Shown here: positions 17,701 through 26,419 of the stretch, piece after piece
Layout: the number at the start of each line of letters is the position of its first letter
How positions within the stretch are numbered: the stretch's first letter is position 1
From: Spirulina subsalsa PCC 9445
Lineage (GTDB): Bacteria > Cyanobacteriota > Cyanobacteriia > Cyanobacteriales > Spirulinaceae
Reading direction: 5' to 3'
NCBI RefSeq assembly: GCF_000314005.1
Contig: NZ_JH980292.1
Coordinates: 1,252,964-1,316,963, forward strand
DNA: 64,000 nucleotides
Position numbers and translations under genes: made by a program
The notes under the pieces: model-generated
Database searches by the model: none
What the model saw: the letters and a program-made list of their open reading frames with translations, nothing else
What the model was told of the DNA's origin: nothing

Positions 17701-17731
17701 TTTTGTCGTCAGAAATCGTGAGATTGAATAA
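14717..17731 (+). CDS. cas10: Type III-B CRISPR Cas10 (Cmr2)
   Basis: 1004 residues, the large subunit of a Cmr complex. The N-terminus has an HD pair in KIWGLLHDPILKGLH (His15-Asp16), expected for the target-activated ssDNase domain. Two palm domains follow: the first carries VAGDGDGMSEWLKGKKM, and the second carries the intact cyclase motif GGDD at residues 776-779 in IYGGGDDVLAY. An intact GGDD predicts synthesis of cyclic oligoadenylates when target RNA binds. A strong AAGGAG precedes the ATG. It is the first gene of the effector operon; a toxin-antitoxin pair separates it from cmr3. No CARF effector that would respond to cyclic oligoadenylate is seen in the window. Confidence 0.95.
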   Translation: MSEVYWQAKIWGLLHDPILKGLHNNTGRGDNSFWLDLEAMADWKENNWNPEAKSGKIFKHLKNADFITSASDRGAIANLTTSVNYDKEKGIEISHLLSGEKQFLRLPDTHHQELTNNRKNYLQSKEQELRNKIPSDIRNDPKRLFWWLWRCLPEETCKLFDDESLLLMPAETRFPDASIWSHATLTSALAGSFIGYDATSEILAKNWPANAPLPHAYLTIFSFSPVQELIKASRKMRDFWAGSWLLHYLSARVCWILAQKYGPDCFLYPSLFQQPLIDHWIREEFGDWVNPPSERRLLTAGFPNVLLLILPKEKVADAMQMAQQTLVEEWQKVSHLVFEHLEQRHWTGELRETDPTWQGWLKAQWQTYWSAVPIGREGEELKSSEIYQEDSPKVEAEKLENDKMWCEIQNATYGLSEKEKLFLEEELNFLRATGKLRKAEQGRNPCGANIGSWWAAIFDQTRFSLAAIKNARSWDIPTAFGPRSTISGLGPVVYPQQEKKRNKNNQHKNNQLTDWVTEGETPKQWKRDAGLFDGIEELNATETVKRCLQNILPQLLKLEGQKIGASYPDLTAGVAGYLKQATPEQIDHFHGTCQALSNKILKDNRRISDAVTQDWGIPWIDEENPKNIAYHPRFLNAGWLVEELALSKDEEQKLSAEEIQSNRREFQRYRAELQQEIDKNYPNNNPANWYVIVAGDGDGMSEWLKGKKMRSYGEYFPTALDVPDSVKEEFKEFKGLDKRMGPSTHSALSRALLDFSNQLLPYLTEQRYAGRLIYGGGDDVLAYTNLWEWDDWLWDVRQCFKGGEDPKGEFEEKGNYWQMTEPKKGFPNRPLFTMGEDATISFGVVMAHHSVPLAIALENLWEAESEAKDHVYEQSGKEIKKDAVQVRVLYGNGNILKATSKFKTFDLWRGLLDLGLEPALFEGVAQLWEQHPIPKETAIKPWVQAFVSRREVFKGDKRKRENFTAQLAQFLREIWLATDPKDLEQEVKNWFKLAAFVVRNREIE

Positions 17732-17740
17732 CCTCATTTT

Positions 17741-17773
17741 GTCGGTTGGGTGAAGCGACAGCGAAACCCAACA
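17741..17773. repeat. Dispersed hairpin repeat, copy 2
   Basis: CGGTTGGGTGAAGCGACAGC followed by GAAACCCAAC, in the gap between cas10 and the antitoxin gene. GGTTGGGT pairs with AACCCAAC. Confidence 0.8.
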
Positions 17774-17825
17774 AGTCACGATAATTGAAGCGGCAAATTA
17801 TGATCAACTTGGAGAATATGTACTC

Positions 17826-18074
17826 ATGAGTGTTACAATTCCAGACGATATTCTAAGCGCATCTGGTTTATCGGAAAAAGAACTTAAACTAGAAATTGCG
17901 ATTTTACTGTTTCAACAAGACAAAATAAGTATTGGTAAGGCCAGAAAATTAGCCGAATTGAATGTATTAGAATTTCAGGCAGAACTGGCTAAACGAAATA
18001 TTTGTATTCACTATGATCTGGAGGAATTTGAGCAAGATTTAAAAACGTTACGACAACTGGGACGAATTCAGTGA
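17826..18074 (+). CDS. UPF0175-family antitoxin
   Basis: 82 residues with the UPF0175 pattern: VTIPDDILSASGLSEKELKLE at the start, then LFQQDKISIGKARKLAEL, a helix-turn-helix-like stretch, and a short C-terminal tail. The family usually pairs with a PIN-domain toxin and probably binds DNA to repress the pair. The stop at 18074 is one base before the next start, so the two are coupled. The pair sits on the same strand between cas10 and cmr3, unlike a standard cmr operon. Confidence 0.85.
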   Translation: MSVTIPDDILSASGLSEKELKLEIAILLFQQDKISIGKARKLAELNVLEFQAELAKRNICIHYDLEEFEQDLKTLRQLGRIQ

Positions 18075-18075
18075 G

Positions 18076-18564
18076 ATGTTGGTAATCAGTGATACTTCTA
18101 CCATTACAAACTTAGCTGCAATTCAGATGCTTCATCTACTCAAAATTCTCTATGAAGAAATTATCATTCCTCAAGCCGTATATGAAGAAATGGTCAATCT
18201 TCCCTATTCCGTTCCTGGTGCTAATGAATTACAAAATTCGTCTTGGATTAAAGCTAAATCGGTTTTGGATAAACAACCCGTGATGAATTTGGAAAATGAG
18301 CTAGATAGAGGAGAAGCTGAGGCAATTATCTTAGCATTAGAGTTGAATGCTGATTTATTATTGTTAGATGAACGAAAAGGTCGAAAAGTAGCCCTAAAGT
18401 TGGGATTTGATAAAATCACTGGCTTGTTAGGAGTACTGATTGAAGCAAAGTCTCAAGGCTTAATCAGCCAAATACAACCCATTATGGATCAGTTGATTTC
18501 TGAACAAAATTTTCGGATTAGCGAAGCGTTGTATAAACAAGTGCTGGAGATATCCAATGAATAA
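18076..18564 (+). CDS. PIN-domain (DUF3368) ribonuclease toxin
   Basis: 162 residues. PIN-fold acidic residues are visible: Asp6 in LVISDTSTITNLA, Glu in IPQAVYEEMV, Asp/Glu in LDRGEAEAIILALE and Asp in LLLLDERKGRKVA. These four positions form the Mg-dependent ribonuclease centre of PIN toxins, and the later segment GLLGVLIEAKSQGLI is typical of DUF3368. It forms a toxin-antitoxin unit with the UPF0175 gene upstream. Placed inside the cmr operon, it may be transcribed with it, acting as a passenger or as an addiction/abortive module; which one cannot be told from sequence. Confidence 0.85.
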   Translation: MLVISDTSTITNLAAIQMLHLLKILYEEIIIPQAVYEEMVNLPYSVPGANELQNSSWIKAKSVLDKQPVMNLENELDRGEAEAIILALELNADLLLLDERKGRKVALKLGFDKITGLLGVLIEAKSQGLISQIQPIMDQLISEQNFRISEALYKQVLEISNE

Positions 18565-18632
18565 CAATTTAGGCAATCTTTGGTCAAATGTCCACAAAAA
18601 AGACTGGGCGTATGCAATGGATTCCGACTTAA

Positions 18633-19799
<1,167 letters not shown>

Positions 19800-19851
19800 G
19801 CCATTCATGCCGTGAGATTTGTTATTAATTTTTTACAGAGGATAAACACAA

Positions 19852-20745
19852 ATGACTGATTTTCGTGTTGGCTACTTATACAGTCTTGCTCCTATTCACT
19901 GTGGAGGAGAGGGGGATTTAGGCAATATTTTAGAAATTGCCCGTGAAGTTCATACCGATTTCCCTTATGTGCCGGGTTCTTCCTTACGGGGAGGATTGCG
20001 GAACGAAGTCCAACAATTGGATGAAAGGGTCGCTAATATTCTCTTTGGTAAAGAATTAGATGATGATGGACAAATGGGGGTTCATCAGGTGTGGTTTGGA
20101 GATGCCCGTTTACTGTGGGTTCCCATGCGCACTATGTCCAGTCAAGCTGGGGATGTTTTTACGTGGGTTAGTTGTCATACTCTTATCCGTGACCATGCCC
20201 TTTTAGCGGGCAATTCCCCGGTTCTTTTTCCCTCGGAACCTGTGGGAACAAAAACCGGACGCTATGAAGTAGCAGACGCTCAAATTCAAGTTGCAGCAAT
20301 GAATGACGAGCAGAAACAAGCCATTAATTTAGCGGGAAATTGGCCACCTGCCTTGAGTAGTGCGGTTCAACCGACTTGGAATAATAATCGCTTAATTTTG
20401 CCCGACAACGATTTTCAAGTATTAATGGAACATTCCCTCTGGACTCAGATCCGCAACAAAATTCAAGAAGATGATACCGGGGCAGGAACGGCAGGTTCTG
20501 CGGAGGTTTTTTGGACAGATATTTGCATCCCAAGAGACACAATTCTCTATTATCCGTGGGGCTATCGTTTGCTGAAAGATACAACCTTAGAAACAAAACA
20601 TCACGATCTTTTAATGGATGTTCTCACCGGATTAATTCAAGTGGGAGGACAAGCTAATGTAGGGCGAGGATGGGCGCATAGTTGGGTTACTAATGCCGCT
20701 TCTCCTGTGGCAAATACTCAAGCAACAGCTACTGTCGGAGGTTAA
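19852..20745 (+). CDS. cmr4: Type III-B RAMP protein Cmr4, copy A (Cas7 backbone)
   Basis: 297 residues, RAMP fold. The start YLYSLAPIHCGGEGDLGNI and FPYVPGSSLRGGLRNEV are the hallmarks of Cmr4, followed by VWFGDARLLWVPMRT and the closing glycine-rich GGQANVGRGWAHS loop. Cmr4 forms the crRNA-covered filament and cuts target RNA in most III-B complexes. The catalytic Asp usually seen shortly before the RExxHT segment is not visible here (LGNILEIAREVHT), although Asp22 lies nearby. GAGGA precedes the ATG. The next gene starts two bases after the stop, with its ribosome binding site inside this gene's end. Confidence 0.9.
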   Translation: MTDFRVGYLYSLAPIHCGGEGDLGNILEIAREVHTDFPYVPGSSLRGGLRNEVQQLDERVANILFGKELDDDGQMGVHQVWFGDARLLWVPMRTMSSQAGDVFTWVSCHTLIRDHALLAGNSPVLFPSEPVGTKTGRYEVADAQIQVAAMNDEQKQAINLAGNWPPALSSAVQPTWNNNRLILPDNDFQVLMEHSLWTQIRNKIQEDDTGAGTAGSAEVFWTDICIPRDTILYYPWGYRLLKDTTLETKHHDLLMDVLTGLIQVGGQANVGRGWAHSWVTNAASPVANTQATATVGG

Positions 20746-20747
20746 TT

Positions 20748-21323
20748 ATGGCGAAGGGGAATAAAAACAAAAAATCTGCTAAAGATGCCGGGAATAAACC
20801 ACAATCTCAGCCTAAGTCTGGACAAAATTCTGCACCTGTTCCTTCAGTCTCTAATTCTACTGAATTATCAACAGTCCAAGCCCCGACGAATCCTCCTGCG
20901 GCATTGAAGAGTAAACCGACTATGAAAGTTCAACCGGAACAAACCAGTTTACTCGCTCATAGTCATATTCAGGCCTATTTGAAAACGCATAATCAAAGTA
21001 AATTGACGAAAAATGATGTAACGGCCGTTTTGCGATTATCCCAACATTTGCGAGTGTTTGGCTTACTTTCTGCGGTGGGTTATGTCAATCAATCCAATGA
21101 ACAAAGGGGAGAGGTTCGGGAGCGTACTGTTCCGGTTTGGGAGTCTCTTTTAGGTCAATTTATGACACAAACAAACCCGAACCGAGCGGAATTAATGCGG
21201 CAAGTAACCCAACTGGCACAGAACAACGCTCCTGAATATATAGCCCAATGGCGTAAAGTCCTAACCTTATCCAAACATTGGAACTTTTGGGCAAGAGCTT
21301 ATGCAGAAAAGGAGACTAAATAA
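20748..21323 (+). CDS. cmr5: Cmr5-like small subunit (Cas11), copy A
   Basis: 191 residues. The first 65 or so residues are low-complexity (Lys/Asn/Ser/Pro-rich, KKSAKDAGNKPQSQPKSGQN) and probably disordered. The rest is helical, with LRVFGLLSAVGYVNQ and a tail ending HWNFWARAYAEK, the pattern of the Cmr5 helical bundle. Cmr5 lines the Cmr4 filament and helps target strand binding. GGAGG lies seven bases before the ATG. Its stop overlaps the next gene's ATG by one base. Cmr5 proteins are usually about 120-150 residues, so the N-terminal extension is unusual. Confidence 0.72.
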   Translation: MAKGNKNKKSAKDAGNKPQSQPKSGQNSAPVPSVSNSTELSTVQAPTNPPAALKSKPTMKVQPEQTSLLAHSHIQAYLKTHNQSKLTKNDVTAVLRLSQHLRVFGLLSAVGYVNQSNEQRGEVRERTVPVWESLLGQFMTQTNPNRAELMRQVTQLAQNNAPEYIAQWRKVLTLSKHWNFWARAYAEKETK

Positions 21324-23011
21324 TGTATAGTGGGACGAGATTAGTAGACCTGCTTAAACAACAACATCAAACCCGCCACCCCGGTTTATTTAAGTCAGGG
21401 ACATTCACGGTTAAATGGCGGGCAAAAGTTGGCTCATTTCCCCATCCTGATGTTGAAACAATTGTTTCGGCAGGTGAACCTTGTGGCAGTTGGAAAACGG
21501 GGCAAGATAAAGAATGGCGACCCGAAGATAAACGCAATGTTGCAGAAAATTGTCAACAATTATATCAGTTACCTTTGAATGGGTATATTCCGGGGTCTTG
21601 TATCCGGGGAATTGTGCGGGAGTGGGCAAAAAAACGCCCTGAAATTAAGCCCAGAATGCTGGAGTTATTGGGGTATCAAACCGATGACAAAATTTATTCA
21701 GGTAAAATTGAATTTTTAGATGCTTGGCCTAAAGAACCTGAACCCTTAACTTTAGATATTGTTAACCCCCAAGAAACCTTCCAAGTTTTCCACCAAGATC
21801 AATCTACTCCCTTATCTTTATATACCCTTGGAGATGGAGAAGATCCAATTCCTGTTACAGTTGCCATTCGTGGAATTCCCAGTAAAAAAGCCACTCCTGA
21901 AGAGGTCGATGAGGTGTGGGGATGGGTGCAACAAGCTTTGACTTTGTATGGGGTAGGAAGTCGCACCGCTTCGGGATATGGTGCGATAAAATCGAGAGAT
22001 CCCAATGCACCTAAAGCAGAACCGGATCCAAACTGTAAAACTAAGGTATTGACGTTTAAATTGTATAGTCAAGGGTGTTATGGGGTTGATTCTCAAGATC
22101 CTGTTTTACGCCCTTCTCATTGGCGGGGGTGGATGCGGTCTTGGATGCTGCGGTTTTTGTTGGGGGTGATGTCACCAGAAAATGCGAAGAAAACCCTAGG
22201 GGAGTTATTCGGAGTTCTCGAACCAGAGGGACAAAAGGGCTGTGTGCGGATAGAGTTAGTCAAGGGCAGAACTTGGGGGGAAAAATCGACAAAAGTTCCT
22301 TATTTTTACACTTGGAAAGGACAACTTAAAGTGACTGCCCCTCAAGAGGTTCTCAATACTATTATTTGGCCTGTGCTGAAGTTTGCGGCAATGGTGGGAG
22401 GTGTTGGACGGGGATGGCGTAGACCTTTGCATATTTTTAGAACCGATAGAGGTTATGAAGCAGCTAGGGGGAGTCATGTTGTGCTAACTCATAAGGTTAG
22501 GGGTGAAACTAAAGGGTTTGGAATGGCTTTGAAACCTGAACAGTGGGTCAGTGTTTATCAAAAATGGTCTGAGGCAGTGCAGCAAAAATGGGCTGAACGA
22601 TTTAGACCAAATCAAAATCCAGAGGCTGAGGTTTTTTCTCCTTGGAGTTGCGCGGTTTATTTGGTGCCTGAACCTGTGGAAGATCCTTTAAATCAGGCTG
22701 AGATGGACTGGGAATTTACAACTCCCCAGGAGACTCGTGGTGAGGGGGTTAACTTGATTTACCAGCCCACCTACAAGCGCAAGTCAGATGTCGGGGGTGA
22801 TGCGGCAGGAGGGGGCAATTCTCACTGTTCCTGGGTGAGTATTAAGCGGGTTACGATTCGCAATCCACAAGCAGATACGGACTGTAAAGAGGTGGTTTGC
22901 CTGTTTATGGGAGGACAAACACCGAATACTGGGCATTTGCGATCGCGATTTCTCCAAGATTTAGCCAGAATTCAAGGTGCAGTGCGTCTTTTCGGAGTTC
23001 GTCCCCATTAA
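21323..23011 (+). CDS. Cmr6-Cmr1 fusion RAMP protein, copy A
   Basis: 562 residues with two RAMP modules in one chain. The N-terminal half (to about residue 235) looks like Cmr6: LNGYIPGSCIRGIVREWAK, GKIEFLDAWP, LTLDIVNPQ, and the glycine loop YGVGSRTASGYG. The C-terminal half looks like Cmr1: LRPSHWRGWMRSWMLRFLLG, LGELFGVLEPEGQKG and KFAAMVGGVGRGWRRP. In well-studied Cmr complexes these are separate proteins capping the 3' end of the crRNA. There is no in-frame stop, and the gene overlaps copy A of cmr5 by one base. A homologous fusion lies at 24435-26357. Confidence 0.85.
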   Translation: MYSGTRLVDLLKQQHQTRHPGLFKSGTFTVKWRAKVGSFPHPDVETIVSAGEPCGSWKTGQDKEWRPEDKRNVAENCQQLYQLPLNGYIPGSCIRGIVREWAKKRPEIKPRMLELLGYQTDDKIYSGKIEFLDAWPKEPEPLTLDIVNPQETFQVFHQDQSTPLSLYTLGDGEDPIPVTVAIRGIPSKKATPEEVDEVWGWVQQALTLYGVGSRTASGYGAIKSRDPNAPKAEPDPNCKTKVLTFKLYSQGCYGVDSQDPVLRPSHWRGWMRSWMLRFLLGVMSPENAKKTLGELFGVLEPEGQKGCVRIELVKGRTWGEKSTKVPYFYTWKGQLKVTAPQEVLNTIIWPVLKFAAMVGGVGRGWRRPLHIFRTDRGYEAARGSHVVLTHKVRGETKGFGMALKPEQWVSVYQKWSEAVQQKWAERFRPNQNPEAEVFSPWSCAVYLVPEPVEDPLNQAEMDWEFTTPQETRGEGVNLIYQPTYKRKSDVGGDAAGGGNSHCSWVSIKRVTIRNPQADTDCKEVVCLFMGGQTPNTGHLRSRFLQDLARIQGAVRLFGVRPH

Positions 23012-23113
23012 TCGGCTTAAAATGAGATTGAGGCGTTTTCTCTTGACTGAACTATACAACAAAAACTCTAGGCGCTTAAACTTATTATTCATTTTCACTG
23101 AGGATTAAAACAA

Positions 23114-23923
23114 ATGAGTGCATTAGTTTATCTCTATTTACTCTCTCCCTTACATACCGGAGGAACAACCCAAGAGGGCAATTTATTAGGCATTGCTCGC
23201 GAGTCTCACACCAATTTTCCCTATATTCCATCCAGTACCATCCGGGGGAAAATTCGCTCCAGTGAATCAGATCAAACCAAGCGATATTTTCTGTTTGGCA
23301 ATGAGTTAAACGACGGAAAAACATCAGATGGTAGTGAAAATTTAACTCAAGGGAAAATTTGGATCGGAGATGGTTCAATTCTCTGGTTGCCCATTGCTTC
23401 CCTCAGTCATGGGGTGGTGTGGATTAGTTCCCCCTTATTGCTCAGTCGTTGGGCAAAATGGCACAACCCCAGGGCTAAAATTCCGGCGGAATATAGCTGT
23501 AACTTTAAGCAAAACAACACCAATGTTTACTTAAAAGATGCCTTATTGAAAGCCCAAAATTTAGTAGATTTTCCCAACTGGAAAGAATTCGTTCCTCAAA
23601 GTTCAGAAGCCAAAGGAATTGAGCGGGTGATTGTCTTACCGGATCGTCACTGTGCTACTTTAATTCAAATGGGACTTTGGCGACAGGTGAAAATCAAACT
23701 AGATGACAGTAAAACAGTGAAAGATGGTAGTTTCCGCTATGAGGAAGCGATTCCTCCCGATACTTTAATGTACTTCCCTTGGGGAACAACGGCTCAAAGT
23801 AATGGTTCCAGTGCGAATGCAGAACAGGATTTTAAACAACTGCTTCAGCGTAGCGACATCATCCAAATCGGAGGACAGGAAAGCCTCGGACGCGGTTTTG
23901 TTCAACAATGGCTCAATAATTAA
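23114..23923 (+). CDS. cmr4: Cmr4-like RAMP protein, copy B
   Basis: 269 residues, clearly related to copy A: YLYLLSPLHTGGTTQEGNL, FPYIPSSTIRGKIRSS, KIWIGDGSILWLPIAS, MYFPWGTT, and GGQESLGRGFVQQWL near the end. It is diverged throughout and shorter, so the duplication is not recent. As in copy A, no Asp is visible at the expected RNA-cleavage position (NLLGIARESHT). It starts the second cassette after a 102-bp gap with its own GAGGA. The two Cmr4 proteins may alternate in one filament or build two complexes. Confidence 0.85.
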   Translation: MSALVYLYLLSPLHTGGTTQEGNLLGIARESHTNFPYIPSSTIRGKIRSSESDQTKRYFLFGNELNDGKTSDGSENLTQGKIWIGDGSILWLPIASLSHGVVWISSPLLLSRWAKWHNPRAKIPAEYSCNFKQNNTNVYLKDALLKAQNLVDFPNWKEFVPQSSEAKGIERVIVLPDRHCATLIQMGLWRQVKIKLDDSKTVKDGSFRYEEAIPPDTLMYFPWGTTAQSNGSSANAEQDFKQLLQRSDIIQIGGQESLGRGFVQQWLNN

Positions 23924-23940
23924 AAGAGGGAGAAGACACG

Positions 23941-24336
23941 ATGAACACCTTTGATCCACGCACGATCAGCAAACCCGTTTGTGAAGCTTTGCAGAATTTG
24001 CGATCGCAACCCAATCAAGACGATAGCCGTTTGAAAGAACAGAAAAACCAAGCCGTTGAACTTTACACCTATTTATCAACTTGGGGAATGATGCGACTGA
24101 AAGCTGAAGAAAGAGCTTTAAGTCAAGAAGGCAAGAAACAAGTTGTCAAAAAGTTTTTTGAATGTTTGCAAGTTTTATCTGGTGTACAACCTTTGGCTGG
24201 AGATCAAGGTTTAAAAACCATTAAAGACCTTAGTTCAGATGATTACCTCGGACTCACAGGATTAGGCTTAGAACTAGCCAACGAGTTTAGTTTCTGGGCT
24301 AACGCCATTTATTACGATATCACAGGAGACGCATAA
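23941..24336 (+). CDS. cmr5: Cmr5-like small subunit (Cas11), copy B
   Basis: 131 residues, helical throughout, with YTYLSTWGMMRLKAEERAL, and a C-terminal NEFSFWANAIYYD resembling the WNFWARAYAE end of copy A. It lacks the long disordered extension of copy A and has the normal Cmr5 length. A GAGGGAG lies 14 bases upstream. Position between a Cmr4 and a Cmr6-Cmr1 fusion supports the call, because sequence similarity alone is low for this family. Confidence 0.7.
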   Translation: MNTFDPRTISKPVCEALQNLRSQPNQDDSRLKEQKNQAVELYTYLSTWGMMRLKAEERALSQEGKKQVVKKFFECLQVLSGVQPLAGDQGLKTIKDLSSDDYLGLTGLGLELANEFSFWANAIYYDITGDA

Positions 24337-24434
24337 TTTTGTGTCGTTATCCAATAGCAAAACAGTTAGCAAAGTAACCCCCTAACTATTACCTGCTGAT
24401 CAATTTTTTAATCCTTTAATCAGGAGAAAAACTA

Positions 24435-26357
24435 ATGGTTTTTAACCGTCCTAACAAGCCTTCTAAACCTATCAAAAAAGCACCTGAAACTCCCTCTAAA
24501 AAAGTCATAACAACCGGGGGAAATAAGGGGAGTAACAACTCAAATAATCCCCCTCCTCCCTCACCTTGGCTCGACCCAAACAATGAACCCAGTCCCCACG
24601 AAACCGCCAGTTTTGTCGAATACTTGCGCTGGATGCGTGAACCCGATCGAGATAACTATAAAGACGGAACAAAAGTCCAAATTTTACAGATGGCGACAGA
24701 AAAGGCAGACTATCGCCAACGTCTCACCACTTTAGTTAAACGAACTGAACTGATTGCTGGAAAAAATAATACCTTTCAAGTGAAATGTGCTTGGCGGATT
24801 CGAGTGGGAGGTCATCGCGGCCCCGAAAGTATTTTACTCCCCGCTTTTGATGCTTTGGGAATGCCTTATATTCCCTCCAGTACCCTGAGAGGAGCAGCAA
24901 GAAATCAGGCGATTCGGGAGTTAATGGCTGAGAAAAAATTAGAATGGGGAGATGCCGAAAAACATCCTGAAATTGCTAAATATTTCGGTTCTCTGGAGGC
25001 AGAAGATAAGCAAAATAAAGCCGGAAAAGTAGTGTTTCTAGATGCTTACCCTTTACCTAGTAAAGGGGGAGGTTTAGCTATGGATATGGCTAATAATATT
25101 TGGAAATGGGAAAATAATTCACTGGGTTATAATCCTAATCCCAACCCCTTTTTATCCTTACAAGAAACAACCTTTGTGATTGGCTTAAAGTTGGGAAGTC
25201 TGAGCGATGATCCTAAAGTATTAGAAAAGGTTAAAAATTGGCTGATTAAGGGACTACAAGCGGGTATAGGTTCTCAAGTCAATACAGGTTATGGATTGTT
25301 ACTCAAAGCGGGAGCAGGACAACCGAAACAAAAACAAGAATTTTTGCGGGTTGAATTTGCCTTAGAAGGGCAATTAATTCACGGTCATCAACGCTTTACC
25401 CAATGGCAATTTAATGACCGTCGTCAGGAGTGGCAAATGCGGGGACAAGCTGAAGCAGAAGTGCGTCCTACGGCCTTTAAATCCATGCTACGTTATTGGT
25501 TTCGTGCCTTTGCTTTGGGGGTATTAGAACCCGGTCGAGTGCAAACTTTAGAAGCTGAATTATTTGGTGGCATTGATCCCAAAGGGTATGGCTATTTACA
25601 GGTCAATATTTTAGATGGTCGAATTGCCAAAAAAGAACCGCGACCTAATTATAAGGGAAAAAATGATCCTTGTGGAGAACAACAGGGAACATTAGTGTTA
25701 TCTTTTTCGCCTGCTGCTCCAACTAATAAAGCACAAAACCTAAAAACTTTGTTTACTAATCTCACGTGGTTAATGTTTAATTTAGGGGGAATTGGTCAAG
25801 GGGCAAGACGACCTTGTTATTCTCGTCAAACTCGGGAAAATGCTCCTTGGTTTCGCGGTTCAACCTTCTTTATTGAGGAGGAAGATAATAAATTGTGGGT
25901 TGCTCCTGAAGAAATTTCTGTCTTTAAAACCCAATTTCAACAACGATTGAAAGAATTTTATACCAGTTTGGGGGCATTGGTATCTCAACAGTTCAATTAC
26001 AATCGTCGTAGAAATGACTTCCCGGTAAGTCAACAGAATTGGACAGATGCCGTCGATGCTAACTGTGAAATTGTCATCTGTAAGGGCAGAGGGCAGAATA
26101 ATAAACCCTATGCGTTGAGTATTCTACACAGTCCCCAGTTTAAAATTCAAAAAGGTTCTCGGCAGGATTATGATGGGAACTTATGCGGGCAAGTTACAAA
26201 GGGGGTGAAACCGTCTCCGGTGTGGATTGCAGATTTAGGGGATTATCAAGTGGTGACGGTGTTTGGTGCGAATCAAAACCCACGTAGACAGTATTTGGAG
26301 GAGTTAAAGAAACAAACCTCGGCTCAAAATTATGTTAAAGTGTTTCCTCTTCCCTAG
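24435..26357 (+). CDS. Cmr6-Cmr1 fusion RAMP protein, copy B
   Basis: 640 residues. About 60 N-terminal residues are low-complexity and proline-rich (NNPPPPSPWLDPNN) and probably disordered. The Cmr6-like module has MPYIPSSTLRGAARNQAIREL, GKVVFLDAYPLP and GIGSQVNTGYG. The Cmr1-like module follows with RPTAFKSMLRYWFRAFALG, LEAELFGGIDPKGYG and LGGIGQGARRPCY, then a long C-terminal tail. AGGAG lies nine bases before the ATG. Domain order matches copy A, so the fusion predates the cassette duplication, or a fused gene was acquired twice. Confidence 0.85.
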   Translation: MVFNRPNKPSKPIKKAPETPSKKVITTGGNKGSNNSNNPPPPSPWLDPNNEPSPHETASFVEYLRWMREPDRDNYKDGTKVQILQMATEKADYRQRLTTLVKRTELIAGKNNTFQVKCAWRIRVGGHRGPESILLPAFDALGMPYIPSSTLRGAARNQAIRELMAEKKLEWGDAEKHPEIAKYFGSLEAEDKQNKAGKVVFLDAYPLPSKGGGLAMDMANNIWKWENNSLGYNPNPNPFLSLQETTFVIGLKLGSLSDDPKVLEKVKNWLIKGLQAGIGSQVNTGYGLLLKAGAGQPKQKQEFLRVEFALEGQLIHGHQRFTQWQFNDRRQEWQMRGQAEAEVRPTAFKSMLRYWFRAFALGVLEPGRVQTLEAELFGGIDPKGYGYLQVNILDGRIAKKEPRPNYKGKNDPCGEQQGTLVLSFSPAAPTNKAQNLKTLFTNLTWLMFNLGGIGQGARRPCYSRQTRENAPWFRGSTFFIEEEDNKLWVAPEEISVFKTQFQQRLKEFYTSLGALVSQQFNYNRRRNDFPVSQQNWTDAVDANCEIVICKGRGQNNKPYALSILHSPQFKIQKGSRQDYDGNLCGQVTKGVKPSPVWIADLGDYQVVTVFGANQNPRRQYLEELKKQTSAQNYVKVFPLP

Positions 26358-26419
26358 TGTGTTGGTGTTCAAAACCTAGATTGAGCCATTGGCAGAATCC
26401 CATCCCAAAGACAAAAGTC

